Shown here: in pieces, positions 44,388 to 52,204 of the stretch
Position numbering within the stretch: the first letter of the stretch is position 1
Layout of the letters: every line of letters begins with the position of its first letter
Assembly (NCBI RefSeq): GCF_051900415.1
Contig: NZ_JBHZGL010000002.1
Location: forward strand, 310,001-374,000
From: Frateuria_A sp051900415
Lineage (GTDB): Bacteria; Pseudomonadota; Gammaproteobacteria; Xanthomonadales; Rhodanobacteraceae
Length of the DNA stretch: 64,000 bases
Reading direction: 5' to 3'
Translations under genes and position numbers: made by a program
The notes under the pieces: generated by a model
Told to the model about the DNA's origin: nothing
Seen by the model: the letters and a program-made list of their open reading frames with translations, nothing else
Databases searched by the model: none

Positions 44388-45626
44388 TTACACCGAGCGC
44401 GTGGCCTCCACCGGCGGCACGCGCGAAGCCCTCATCGCCGGCGCCAGCACGGCTCCCTGTCCCAGCAACACAAGCAGCACCACGCCGGCCAGCAGATACA
44501 GCGGCGGCATCAGTTGCGCGCCGAGCCGCACCACCAGCCACACGTTCATCGACACGGCGAGCACGACGCCAAGCACGACGCCGCCGAGGGTGATCAGCAG
44601 GTTCTCGGTAAGGAAATGGCTGAGGATGTCGCGGCGGCGCGCGCCGAGCGCGCGGCGTACGCCGATCTGCCGACGCCGCTGGCCGACGCGGAAGCTGGTC
44701 ACGCCCACGATGCCCGCGGCAGTGATCGCCAGCAGCACCGCACTGATCACCCCCAGCAACGTCGCCATGCCGCGGTCGCTCTCGTACGCGCGTTCGCGCA
44801 CCTGGGCGAAACTCAGCACACCCAGCTGGGGGTCGAACATGCGGCGCGGATTGCGGGCCACCAGCGCCGCGGGTGCCGCGTGCATCGCGGCGGCCAGTTG
44901 GCCCGGACGCGTGCGCACGATGTAGAAGGTGCCCAGCGAACTGACCAGCCGCCGCGGAACGATCACCACGCGATGGGCGAAGTCCGCCGCCCAGCGAGCC
45001 ACGCTCTGGGCCTGCAACCGCTCGACCACGCCGACGATGGTGGCGGGGTTGCCCCCCGCCAGGTAGACGGTGCGCCCGACCGCCCCGTCGCCGTGGAACA
45101 ACGCCTGGGCCAGCGCCTGGGTGACGATGACCTCGGTCGGGTCCAGCCGGTCCTGGGCTCCCATGACACCGATCTCCTCGGGCCGGAAATCGCGGCCGGC
45201 GACCCGTTTCAGCCGCAACGTCCGCAGGAAATGGTCGTCGGCGAAGTACACGGTGGCGCCGGTTGTATCGGTGAGCTGGTCGGGACGCAGGCGAATGCCG
45301 TCGTCCCAGCCGGCGCCGCGCAGTGGATAGGAGTTGCTGACGGTCGCGTCGGCGACGCCTGGCAGGCCGCGCAGCACCTGCAGGTCGGCACGCGTCTCGG
45401 CGTCGAGCCGCGCGTAGGACGCCTTGCCGGCCCACTCGTTCTGGATCACGAAGGTGTTTGCCTCATCCAGCCCGGTCGGCTCGGACAGGTGGGACAGGCG
45501 CTCGTGCACGATGAACAGCGCGTTGCAGACGATCGCCAGGGTCAGTGCGATCTGCAGCGCGATGAGCACGGCGCCGGCCTTGTGGCGGCGCAAGGCGCTT
45601 AGGATGGGCCTGATCTGCATGTCCAT
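44388..45626 (-). CDS. MacB/FtsX-type permease, pair 2 subunit B
   Basis: 412 residues from ATG 45626, or 410 from a second ATG at 45620. It opens MDMQIRPILSALRRHKAGAV. TM1 is ALQIALTLAIVCNALFIV, without the first Cys of the CAIVCN motif, as in pairs 1 and 7. The periplasmic part resembles pair 1 B (SNSYPLRGAGW; VYFADDHFLRTL) but is divergent elsewhere. The coupling loop is RRRQIGVRRALGARRRDILSHFLTENLLI, and the end VPPVEATRSV. It starts 8 nt after its A partner. Confidence 0.93.
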   Translation of the reverse strand: MDMQIRPILSALRRHKAGAVLIALQIALTLAIVCNALFIVHERLSHLSEPTGLDEANTFVIQNEWAGKASYARLDAETRADLQVLRGLPGVADATVSNSYPLRGAGWDDGIRLRPDQLTDTTGATVYFADDHFLRTLRLKRVAGRDFRPEEIGVMGAQDRLDPTEVIVTQALAQALFHGDGAVGRTVYLAGGNPATIVGVVERLQAQSVARWAADFAHRVVIVPRRLVSSLGTFYIVRTRPGQLAAAMHAAPAALVARNPRRMFDPQLGVLSFAQVRERAYESDRGMATLLGVISAVLLAITAAGIVGVTSFRVGQRRRQIGVRRALGARRRDILSHFLTENLLITLGGVVLGVVLAVSMNVWLVVRLGAQLMPPLYLLAGVVLLVLLGQGAVLAPAMRASRVPPVEATRSV

Positions 45627-45634
45627 GGCGCGCC

Positions 45635-46948
45635 TCAGTTGGACTTCAGCTGCCAGGCCGGCTGCACCTGTGCGGCGCGCCAGGTCGGATAGAACGCGGC
45701 CAGTACCGTGGCGCCGATCGCCACCGCCAGCGACAGCGCCACCAGCCGCAGGTCCAGGTGGGCAAGCCGGGCGATCTGCGGCTGGAACACCAGCCCCACG
45801 CCGAACATGCCCGCGCCGGTCAGCAGCACGCCCAGCGCGCCACCGGCCAGCCCCACCATGCCCGCCTCGGCCAGGAACTGCCGGTAGATGTCCCTCCGCG
45901 AGGCGCCCAGCGCGCGGCGCACGCCGATTTCGGGCGCGCGGCGCAGGAACTTCGCCAGCAGTAGCCCGATGGTGTTGACCAGGCAGATCACGAAGAAGCC
46001 GATCGCCACGGCCAGCGCGATCCGGCTCTCCGGTGGTACCGCGCCGCGATAGTCCAGCCACTGGCGCACGTCGCGCAGCCGCACGTTCGGTGCCCAGCCG
46101 AAACGGCCCGCCTCGCGCAACCGGCGCGCATAGCCCTCCAGGAAACGGCGATAGCCCTGCACCTGGGCCGCGTCGTCCAGTTCCACCCACGGGCTGATCC
46201 AGACGCACTCGCCGCGCAGCCAGCTCTCCCGGCCCGAGCCTCGCTTGCCGCCGCTGCCGCAACTGTTGTTGCCATAGGTTTCGATGCCTGCGGCGACGGC
46301 ATAGGCAAACGGAATGAAGATCTGCGGCGCTTCGGCGTAGCCGTTGCTGCTGAACATGTCGAAGAAGCGCGGTTGCGGGTTCCAGTCGTCGATCACGCCG
46401 GCGACCCGGTAGGCCTGGTCGTCCATCACCAGTTCGCGTCCCACGCTGTCGGCTCCGCCGAACAGGCGCTGGTTGAGCTGGCGCCCGATCACCACCTCCG
46501 GTACGCCCGTATCGTCGCTGCCGGCAGGCCAGCCGGCGCCGTGCAGGAACGGCACGTCGAACATCGTGAAAAAGTCGGCGGTGGTGGCGTAGCCAAGCGC
46601 CTTGAACGGCAGCCGGCCCGGCTCCCGCGGCATCACGGACAACCCCACCGCGTACAGCACGGTCTGGCGCGGCGCGCGCCGGGCCTGCATCAGCGCCACC
46701 GCGTCGGTATAGGTCAGCGCGTCCGGCGGCTCGCCATTGCGGTTGTAGCGCGGCCCTCGGTTGTCGATCTGCGGCACGAACAGGCGCGAGGACTCGTGCG
46801 GGATCGGATCGCTGGAAACCACCCGGAACACCTCATAGGTGATCATCGACGCGGCCACGCCAAAGCCGATGGACATCACCATCAATGCCGTCAGCAGCGG
46901 GTTGCGCCGAAGGCTTGCCAGGCCGAGTTGGAGGTAATGGAGAAACAT
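45635..46948 (-). CDS. MacB/FtsX-type permease, pair 2 subunit A
   Basis: 437 residues, opening MFLHYLQLGLASLRRNPLLT. TM1 ends IGFGVAASMITYEVFRVVSSDPIP, the version shared only with pair 1. The cysteine pair is C230 (NNSCGSGG) and C248 (RGECVWISPWVEL). The coupling loop is KFLRRAPEIGVRRALGASRRDI. It ends FYPTWRAAQVQPAWQLKSN, identical to pair 1 A over the last 19 residues. Earlier in-frame ATGs lie in repeat DNA and are not used. Confidence 0.93.
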   Translation of the reverse strand: MFLHYLQLGLASLRRNPLLTALMVMSIGFGVAASMITYEVFRVVSSDPIPHESSRLFVPQIDNRGPRYNRNGEPPDALTYTDAVALMQARRAPRQTVLYAVGLSVMPREPGRLPFKALGYATTADFFTMFDVPFLHGAGWPAGSDDTGVPEVVIGRQLNQRLFGGADSVGRELVMDDQAYRVAGVIDDWNPQPRFFDMFSSNGYAEAPQIFIPFAYAVAAGIETYGNNSCGSGGKRGSGRESWLRGECVWISPWVELDDAAQVQGYRRFLEGYARRLREAGRFGWAPNVRLRDVRQWLDYRGAVPPESRIALAVAIGFFVICLVNTIGLLLAKFLRRAPEIGVRRALGASRRDIYRQFLAEAGMVGLAGGALGVLLTGAGMFGVGLVFQPQIARLAHLDLRLVALSLAVAIGATVLAAFYPTWRAAQVQPAWQLKSN

Positions 46949-46957
46949 CCAGCATCC

Positions 46958-47108
46958 CTTGTCTGCCCGCTCCCGTCCGTGGGAAGAGGGTTGGAGTGAG
47001 GTAGGGGCGAAGCGCAAGCGCTGCCCCGGACCGGCACCCCGCCTTCGATCAACCTGCCGGACGGGTACCGCGCTTTGCGCCCGCACTCTTCCAGTGGGAG
47101 AGCAAGGC
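46958..47108. repeat. R2-like elements between permease pairs 1 and 2
   Basis: A divergent R2 unit at 46962-47002 (CCCGCTCCCGTCCGTGGGAA plus GAGGGTTGGAGTGAGG), followed by GC-rich sequence with a CTCTTCCAGTGGGAGAG stem-like stretch at 47085-47102. It is weaker than the copies at the other junctions. Confidence 0.55.
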
Positions 47109-47113
47109 GGGGT

Positions 47114-48346
47114 TCAAACCGAACGCGTCGCCTCCACTGGCGGCACGCGCGAAGCTTTCATCGCCGGGGCCAGCACCGCGCCCTGCCCCAGCAGCAGCAG
47201 CGCGATCACGCCGGCGGCCACGTACAGGAGTGACAGTCGCTCCATTTCGAAGTGACTGACCAGCCAAAGGTTCATGCCGATCGCCAGCGCCGCGCCCACG
47301 ATCACGCCACCGGCGCCGATCAACAGATTCTCGGTGAGGAAGTAGGAGAGGATGTCGTGCTTGGTTGCACCCAGCGCACGGCGCACGCCGATCTGCTTGC
47401 GCCGCTGTCCGACCCAGAAGCTGGTCAGGCCGACGATGCCCGCGGCGGTGATCGCCAGCAGCACCGCGCACACCACACCCATCAGGATCGCCATGCCGCG
47501 GTCGCTCTTGTAGGCCTGTTCGCGCACCTCGGCAAAGGTGCGCACGCCGCGCTCCTCGGGGATCACGCGCATGCGGTTGGTCTGGATCAGCAGCTGCGGC
47601 ACCGCCTTGGTCAGGCGCTCGAGCTGCCCGGGCTGCGTGCGCACCAGGTAGCTGCCGAAGTTGCCGGTCAGCAGGCGCGGGATCAGGATCGTGTTCTCGG
47701 CGAAGTTGCCGGCCCAGGTGCCGGTCCAGGGCACCTGCAGGCGCTCGACGATGCCGATGATGGTGCTGGGCTTGGTGTGGCCGGAGTGGTACAGCACCTT
47801 GCCCAGCGCGCTGCCGTCCGGGTACAGCTTGTCCGCCAGCGCCTTGGTCACGATCACCACCGGCGTGGTCTGGAACTCTTTCGCGTCGACCCACTCGATC
47901 TCGCTCGGGCGGAAGTTGCGGCCGGCCACCAGCTTGGCCCCCATCGCCGCCAGCGCGTGGTCGTCGGTGAAGTAGAGGGTGGTGTGCGCCATCTCCTTCT
48001 TCGCCTCCGGCGTGGTGTTGACGCTGGTCGACCAGCCGCCGCCGCGCAGCGGGTAGGAGTTGGTCATGGTGGCGTCCACCACGCCCGGCATGCGGCGCAG
48101 CGCCTCCAGGTCGGTCTTGCCGAGCGACGGGGTGGCCTTGTCGTCGGCGCCGACCCAGCGGTTGGCCACGGTCAGCAGGTTGGTTTCGGTCATGCCGGTC
48201 GGGCGCGAGAGATGCTCGGTGCGCTGCTGGATGATGAACAGCGCGTTGCACACGATCGCCAGGGTCAGCGCGATCTGCAGCGCGATCAGGATGGTGCCGG
48301 CCTTGTGGCGCTTGAGGGCGGCGAGAATGGGCTTGATCTGCAACAT
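47114..48346 (-). CDS. MacB/FtsX-type permease, pair 1 subunit B
   Basis: 410 residues, opening MLQIKPILAALKRHKAGTIL. TM1 is about 18-40 (ALQIALTLAIVCNALFII). The periplasmic domain runs to about 285, with TNSYPLRGGGWSTSVNT and YFTDDHALAAMGAKLVAGRNF. The coupling loop is RRKQIGVRRALGATKHDILSYFLTENLLI, followed by two TM helices and the end VPPVEATRSV. It starts 13 nt after its A partner. Confidence 0.93.
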   Translation of the reverse strand: MLQIKPILAALKRHKAGTILIALQIALTLAIVCNALFIIQQRTEHLSRPTGMTETNLLTVANRWVGADDKATPSLGKTDLEALRRMPGVVDATMTNSYPLRGGGWSTSVNTTPEAKKEMAHTTLYFTDDHALAAMGAKLVAGRNFRPSEIEWVDAKEFQTTPVVIVTKALADKLYPDGSALGKVLYHSGHTKPSTIIGIVERLQVPWTGTWAGNFAENTILIPRLLTGNFGSYLVRTQPGQLERLTKAVPQLLIQTNRMRVIPEERGVRTFAEVREQAYKSDRGMAILMGVVCAVLLAITAAGIVGLTSFWVGQRRKQIGVRRALGATKHDILSYFLTENLLIGAGGVIVGAALAIGMNLWLVSHFEMERLSLLYVAAGVIALLLLGQGAVLAPAMKASRVPPVEATRSV

Positions 48347-48359
48347 CGTCGTCGCTCCT

Positions 48360-49667
48360 TTAGTTGGACTTCAGCTGCCACGCGGGCTGGACCTGCGCGG
48401 CCCGCCAGGTGGGATAGAACGCGGCCAGCAAGGTGGCCAGCACCGCGGCGAGCAGGGTCAGCGCCACCAGCGAGCCGTCCAGCGTGGCCAGGCGGGCGAT
48501 CTGCTCGTCGAACACCCAGCCCACGCCGAGCACGCCCAGGCCGGTCAGCAGCAGGCCGAGCGCGCCGCCGGTCAGGCCCACGGTGCCCGCCTCGATCAGG
48601 AACTGCGCGTAGATCTCCTTGCGCGAGGCGCCCAGCGCCCGGCGTACGCCGATCTCCGGCGAGCGGCGCATGAACTTGGCCAGCAGCAGGCCGATGGTGT
48701 TGACCAGGCAGATCAGCAGGAAGCCCAGCGACACCAGCAGCGAGATCTTCGATTCCGGCGGGACGACCTTCTGGAAGTCCAGCCAGTCGGTGACGTCGCG
48801 CAGGCGCACGTTCGGCGCCCACTTGAAGCGGCCGGCCCGCTGCTGCTCGGCGGCGTAGCCGGTCAGCCAGCGCTTATAGGCATCGGCGTCGGCCGGGGTC
48901 GGAAGCTCGGCCCAGTACTCGATCCAGATGCACTCCGAATGCAGCCAGTTGTCCCAGCCGGTCCCGGGCGTTTCATTGCAGTTGTTGTTGCCCGCGGTGG
49001 TCATCTGCAGGTCGATGGCGCGAGTGAACGGAATGAACAGGCCAATCGGATCACCGAAGCCGCCGGTGTTGACCGGGTCGAAGAACAGCGGCTGCGGATC
49101 CCACTCGCCGATGACACCGGTGATGCGGTAGTCGTGGCCGTCCAGGTTGATCGTCTTGCCAACGCTGTTCTTGCCGTTGAAAAGCTTGTCGTTGAGCTTC
49201 TTGCCGATCACCACCACCGCCGCGCGGGCGTCGTCCTGCGCCTGCGTCCACGGGCCGCCGTAGAGGAAGGGGATGTCGAACATGGTGAAGGCATCGCCGT
49301 ACCAGGCGTAGCTGTTCTCCTCGATCGGCAGGCGGCTGGCGTCGGCCGGAATCACCGACGGGGCGATCGGGTACAGCGCGGTCTGGCGCTTGGCCTTGTG
49401 CGCCTGCATGAACGCCATGGCGTCGGTGTAGGTCAGCGCCGGAGGCGGTTCGCCCTGGTCCAGGTCTTCCGCCTTCCAGTTGGCGATCTGCACGGCGTAG
49501 AGCTGGTCGGACTTCTGCGGGATGGGGTTGTTGGAGGTCGCCCGGAACACCGAATAGGTGATCATCGAGGCGGCCACGCCGAAACCGATCGCCATCACCA
49601 TCAACGCGGTCAACAGCGGGTTGCGGCGGAGGCTGCGCAGGCCGAGCTGGAAGTAGTAGGCGAACAT
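48360..49667 (-). CDS. MacB/FtsX-type permease, pair 1 subunit A
   Basis: 435 residues, the first permease after the ATPase gene. It opens MFAYYFQLGLRSLRRNPLLT; TM1 ends VAASMITYSVF. The periplasmic cysteines are C230 (NNNCNETPG) and C246 (HSECIWIEYWAEL). The coupling loop is KFMRRSPEIGVRRALGASRKEI, and the end QVQPAWQLKSN. An open frame continues upstream through R2 DNA and antisense to the ATPase gene, but the A-type N-terminus fixes the start at 49667. Confidence 0.93.
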   Translation of the reverse strand: MFAYYFQLGLRSLRRNPLLTALMVMAIGFGVAASMITYSVFRATSNNPIPQKSDQLYAVQIANWKAEDLDQGEPPPALTYTDAMAFMQAHKAKRQTALYPIAPSVIPADASRLPIEENSYAWYGDAFTMFDIPFLYGGPWTQAQDDARAAVVVIGKKLNDKLFNGKNSVGKTINLDGHDYRITGVIGEWDPQPLFFDPVNTGGFGDPIGLFIPFTRAIDLQMTTAGNNNCNETPGTGWDNWLHSECIWIEYWAELPTPADADAYKRWLTGYAAEQQRAGRFKWAPNVRLRDVTDWLDFQKVVPPESKISLLVSLGFLLICLVNTIGLLLAKFMRRSPEIGVRRALGASRKEIYAQFLIEAGTVGLTGGALGLLLTGLGVLGVGWVFDEQIARLATLDGSLVALTLLAAVLATLLAAFYPTWRAAQVQPAWQLKSN

Positions 49668-49695
49668 GTCGTGGTTTCCGGATAGGTGGACTTGC

Positions 49696-49845
49696 CGCAC
49701 CGCTCCCTCTCCCCGGCGCACGCCAGGGAAGAGGAGTGGGAAAGGGGGAGGCCTTGCGCGGCCTTCCACGGCTGGAGAGCAAAAGCGAAGGGCTTCCCCC
49801 TCTCCCAACCCTCTCCGGCGGCGGTGCCGGTGGAGAGGGCTCTCA
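49696..49845. repeat. R2 elements between ATPase and first permease
   Basis: CTCCCTCTCCCCGGCGCACG with a GGGAAGAGGAGTGGG arm (49702-49740), and an inverted, longer-spaced unit at 49796-49841 (CCCCCTCTCCCAACCC, then CTCTCCGGCGGCGGTGCCGG and TGGAGAGGG). The 185-nt gap holds little else. Confidence 0.7.
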
Positions 49846-49852
49846 AGCAACC

Positions 49853-50566
49853 TCAGGCGTCGGCGACGCGCGTGTTGTGCGCGTGGAAGCGCGGTTCTTC
49901 GGACAGGTCGACCACCTGGCCGTCGATGATGTGCACGTTGCGCTGGGCGCGCGCGGCCAGCTCCGGGTCGTGGGTCACCATCACGATGGTGGCGCCCTCG
50001 CGATGGATCTCTTCCAGCAGCTCCATCACGCCGCGGGCCATCTGCGTGTCCAGGTTGCCGGTCGGTTCGTCCGCCAGCAGCAGGCGGGGCGAACCGGCCA
50101 GCGCGCGGGCGATCGCCACGCGCTGCTGCTGGCCGCCGGAGAGCTCGGCCGGGTAATGCTTGGCGCGCGAGGCCAGGCCCACCCGCTCCAGCGCGTCCAT
50201 GATGCGCTGCTTGCGCTCGGCGCCCTTCATGCCGCGGTAGCGCAGCGGCACTTCGACGTTGTCGTAGACGTTCAGGTCCGGAATCAGGTTGAACGCCTGG
50301 AAGATGAAGCCGATCTTCTCGTTGCGGATCTTCGAGCGGGCGTTGTCGTTCAACTGGCTCACCTCGATGCCGTCGAGGTGGTAATGGCCACCGGTGAAGG
50401 TCTCCAGCAGGCCGGCGATGGTCAGGAAGGTGGTCTTGCCCGAACCGGACGGACCGGTGACGGCGACGAACTCGCCTTCCTTCACGTCGATGTTGAAGTC
50501 GCGCAGCGCGTAGGTCTCCACCACTTCGGTGCGGTAGACCTTGGACAGGTGGGTCATCTTGAGCAT
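49853..50566 (-). CDS. ABC transporter ATPase (MacB/LolD type)
   Basis: 237 residues, a single nucleotide-binding domain and the only ATPase of the cluster. Walker A GPSGSGKT (38-45), Q-loop Q90 (FIFQAFNLIPDLNVYDNVEVPL), signature ELSGGQQQRV (141-150), Walker B LLLADEPTGNLD (162-173) and H-loop H199 (VTHD) are intact. The ELSGGQQQRVAIARAL plus DEPTGNLD wording is that of the MacB/LolD/FtsE group, whose permeases are the MacB/FtsX type encoded next. It should power one or several of the seven permease pairs. It starts 67 nt after the adaptor gene. Confidence 0.95.
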   Translation of the reverse strand: MLKMTHLSKVYRTEVVETYALRDFNIDVKEGEFVAVTGPSGSGKTTFLTIAGLLETFTGGHYHLDGIEVSQLNDNARSKIRNEKIGFIFQAFNLIPDLNVYDNVEVPLRYRGMKGAERKQRIMDALERVGLASRAKHYPAELSGGQQQRVAIARALAGSPRLLLADEPTGNLDTQMARGVMELLEEIHREGATIVMVTHDPELAARAQRNVHIIDGQVVDLSEEPRFHAHNTRVADA

Positions 50567-50633
50567 GGTTACGTCCTTCGGTGGTGGTGGTGTCTGGCTC
50601 TTTCCCCCTGCGGGCAGGGGGAAGGATCAATCG

Positions 50634-51905
50634 TCAGTCGCTGATCGCGACCTTGGCCGCATCCTTGAAGTTGTCGGTGCCGGAGATCACGATCCGGTCG
50701 CCTTCCTTGAGGCCTTCCAGGATCTCGACCTTGTCGATGCTGCTGGCGCCCACGCGGATCGGCTTCTTCTCGGCGATGCCCTCGTGCACGACGTAGGCGT
50801 AGTTGCCGCCGGATTCGTCGACGAACGAGCCGCGCTGCACGGTCAGCACGTTGTCGCGCTTGTCGAGCAGGATGCGCACGGACAGGCGCTGGTTCTGGCG
50901 CAGCTGCTTCGGCGTGCTGCCGTCGAAGCGCAGGCGCGCGGCGACCTCGCCATTGACGACCTCGGGCGAGATCGCGCTGACGATGCCCTTCCAGGTGTGG
51001 CCGTTGCCGGTGATCTCGCCGTTCATGCCGATCGCCAGGTCGCGGGCGAAGCTCTCGGGCACCTGCATCTCCACTTCCAGCGCGGACAGGTCGATGACGC
51101 TCAGCAGCTTGGCGTCCTTGGCCACGGTGGCGCGCTCGGCGATGAACAACTGGCCGACCTGGCCGTCCACGGGTGACTTCACGTTGAGGTCGTCCACCTG
51201 GCGCTGCAGGTCTTTCACCAGCAGCACCTGGCGCTCGTGGGCGAGCTTCTTGGACTTGATGTCGAAGTTGAGGCTCGCGTTGTCCATGCCTAAGTCGGAC
51301 TTGGCGTGCTGGGTGGTCAGCTTGGCCTTTTGCAGGGTGTCCTTGGCGCGGTCCACGTCCATGCCGGAGACGGCGCCGAGCTTGAACGCCTTCTCGTTGC
51401 GGGCGAGGTCGCGCTCGGCCGCCTGCTGGTCGATCAACGCGTTGTCATAGGCCTTCTGCAGCGAAGAGCGCTGCTTGCGCGCCTCGATCTGCGCGCGCTG
51501 GTACTCCACTTCCATCGCGTCGGCGTTGGACTCTTCCTGCAGCAGCTTGTTGGTCAGCTCGGGGCTGTCGATGACGGCCAGCACCTGGCCCTTCTTCACC
51601 GTGTCGCCCGCATGCACCTTGACCGTGACCGCACCGCCGGAAGTGGCGTACATGGTCGGGCTGACCGCCGCCACCACCTTGCCCTCGGCTGCGATGTCGC
51701 GCACGAACAGGCCACGCTCCACGGTGGCGAAGGACAGGCGCGAGGCGCTCACCGAGGCGTCGGCCGAGAACAGCCGCATCGCGGTGGGCAGCGCGAGCGC
51801 CAGCGCGACCAGCACGGCCAGGCCGATGCCGCCGATGAGCAACTGGCGCTTGCGGTTGGGTTTGACCTCGACCAGGCGGTCTTGAGCGGAGGTGTCGCGG
51901 ATCAT
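50634..51905 (-). CDS. Periplasmic adaptor (membrane fusion) protein, HlyD/MacA-type
   Basis: 423 residues. A basic cytoplasmic start (VEVKPNRKRQ) and one membrane helix (about 21-42) precede an exported adaptor region. It has a first half-lipoyl segment (GGAVTVKVHAGDTVKKGQVLAVIDSPEL), a long alpha-helical hairpin (about 120-225), a second half-lipoyl (LNVKSPVDGQVGQLFIAERATVAKDAKLLSVID) and beta-barrel/membrane-proximal domains to the end (LEGLKEGDRIVISG). Such adaptors link MacB-type permeases to outer-membrane channels; no TolC-like gene is in the window. The start at 51905 excludes translated repeat DNA upstream. It is the first gene behind the sigma-54 promoter. Confidence 0.94.
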   Translation of the reverse strand: MIRDTSAQDRLVEVKPNRKRQLLIGGIGLAVLVALALALPTAMRLFSADASVSASRLSFATVERGLFVRDIAAEGKVVAAVSPTMYATSGGAVTVKVHAGDTVKKGQVLAVIDSPELTNKLLQEESNADAMEVEYQRAQIEARKQRSSLQKAYDNALIDQQAAERDLARNEKAFKLGAVSGMDVDRAKDTLQKAKLTTQHAKSDLGMDNASLNFDIKSKKLAHERQVLLVKDLQRQVDDLNVKSPVDGQVGQLFIAERATVAKDAKLLSVIDLSALEVEMQVPESFARDLAIGMNGEITGNGHTWKGIVSAISPEVVNGEVAARLRFDGSTPKQLRQNQRLSVRILLDKRDNVLTVQRGSFVDESGGNYAYVVHEGIAEKKPIRVGASSIDKVEILEGLKEGDRIVISGTDNFKDAAKVAISD

Positions 51906-51940
51906 CGGGCGGTCCTGACGGATATGACTGTGGCTGGTTG

Positions 51941-51956
51941 AGCAAGCGCCATGCCA
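51941..51956 (-). promoter_or_regulatory. Sigma-54 (-24/-12) promoter of the permease cluster
   Basis: On the minus strand the site reads TGGCATGGCGCTTGCT. It matches the sigma-54 consensus TGGCACG-N4-TTGCT at every position but one (T for C at the sixth base), with invariant GG and GC and exact spacing. The inferred transcription start is about 51930, 25 nt ahead of the adaptor ATG. The leader contains CAGGA as ribosome site. The response regulator at 29394-30731 is of the class that activates such promoters. Confidence 0.85.
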
Positions 51957-52018
51957 ACCGGTTCGGAACCGCGCGAGGCCGCGCAGCTGAGCGGGTTTGT
52001 TCGCTACCTCCCTCGACG

Positions 52019-52069
52019 TGTCCGCTGTCCGCGGACACCGTGACGGACAGGCGGACAAGCGGCCGGACA
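52019..52069. promoter_or_regulatory. Upstream activator sites: six TGTCCG/CGGACA half-sites
   Basis: Half-sites are TGTCCG at 52019-52024 and 52026-52031, and CGGACA at 52032-52037, 52044-52049, 52052-52057 and 52064-52069. The second and third form a perfect 12-bp palindrome. The block lies about 90-140 bp upstream of the inferred start, the usual distance for NtrC-family enhancers. Binding by the cluster's own regulator is inference. Confidence 0.7.
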
Positions 52070-52204
52070 GTCGCCGGCGCAACAGGACTTGCGGGTTTTG
52101 TGCGCGCGAACGCGGCGCTCTGTTCCCTCTCCCGGGCCGGGGCGAGGGTTGGGGATGAGGGGCCGGGGCTCGCGGGGATGTTTCGTCCGGAGGGTGCTTT
52201 GGTT

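Noticed and set aside
30814..49667. Could the permeases be full MacB proteins or a degraded tandem of one transporter?
   Set aside because: None has an ATP-binding domain, lengths are uniform (401-439), all frames are intact, and each has one N-terminal and three C-terminal helices, so they are free-standing permeases.
49853..51905. LolCDE lipoprotein release system
   Set aside because: The ATPase resembles LolD, but the adjacent HlyD/MacA-type adaptor and multiple permease pairs do not fit LolCE.
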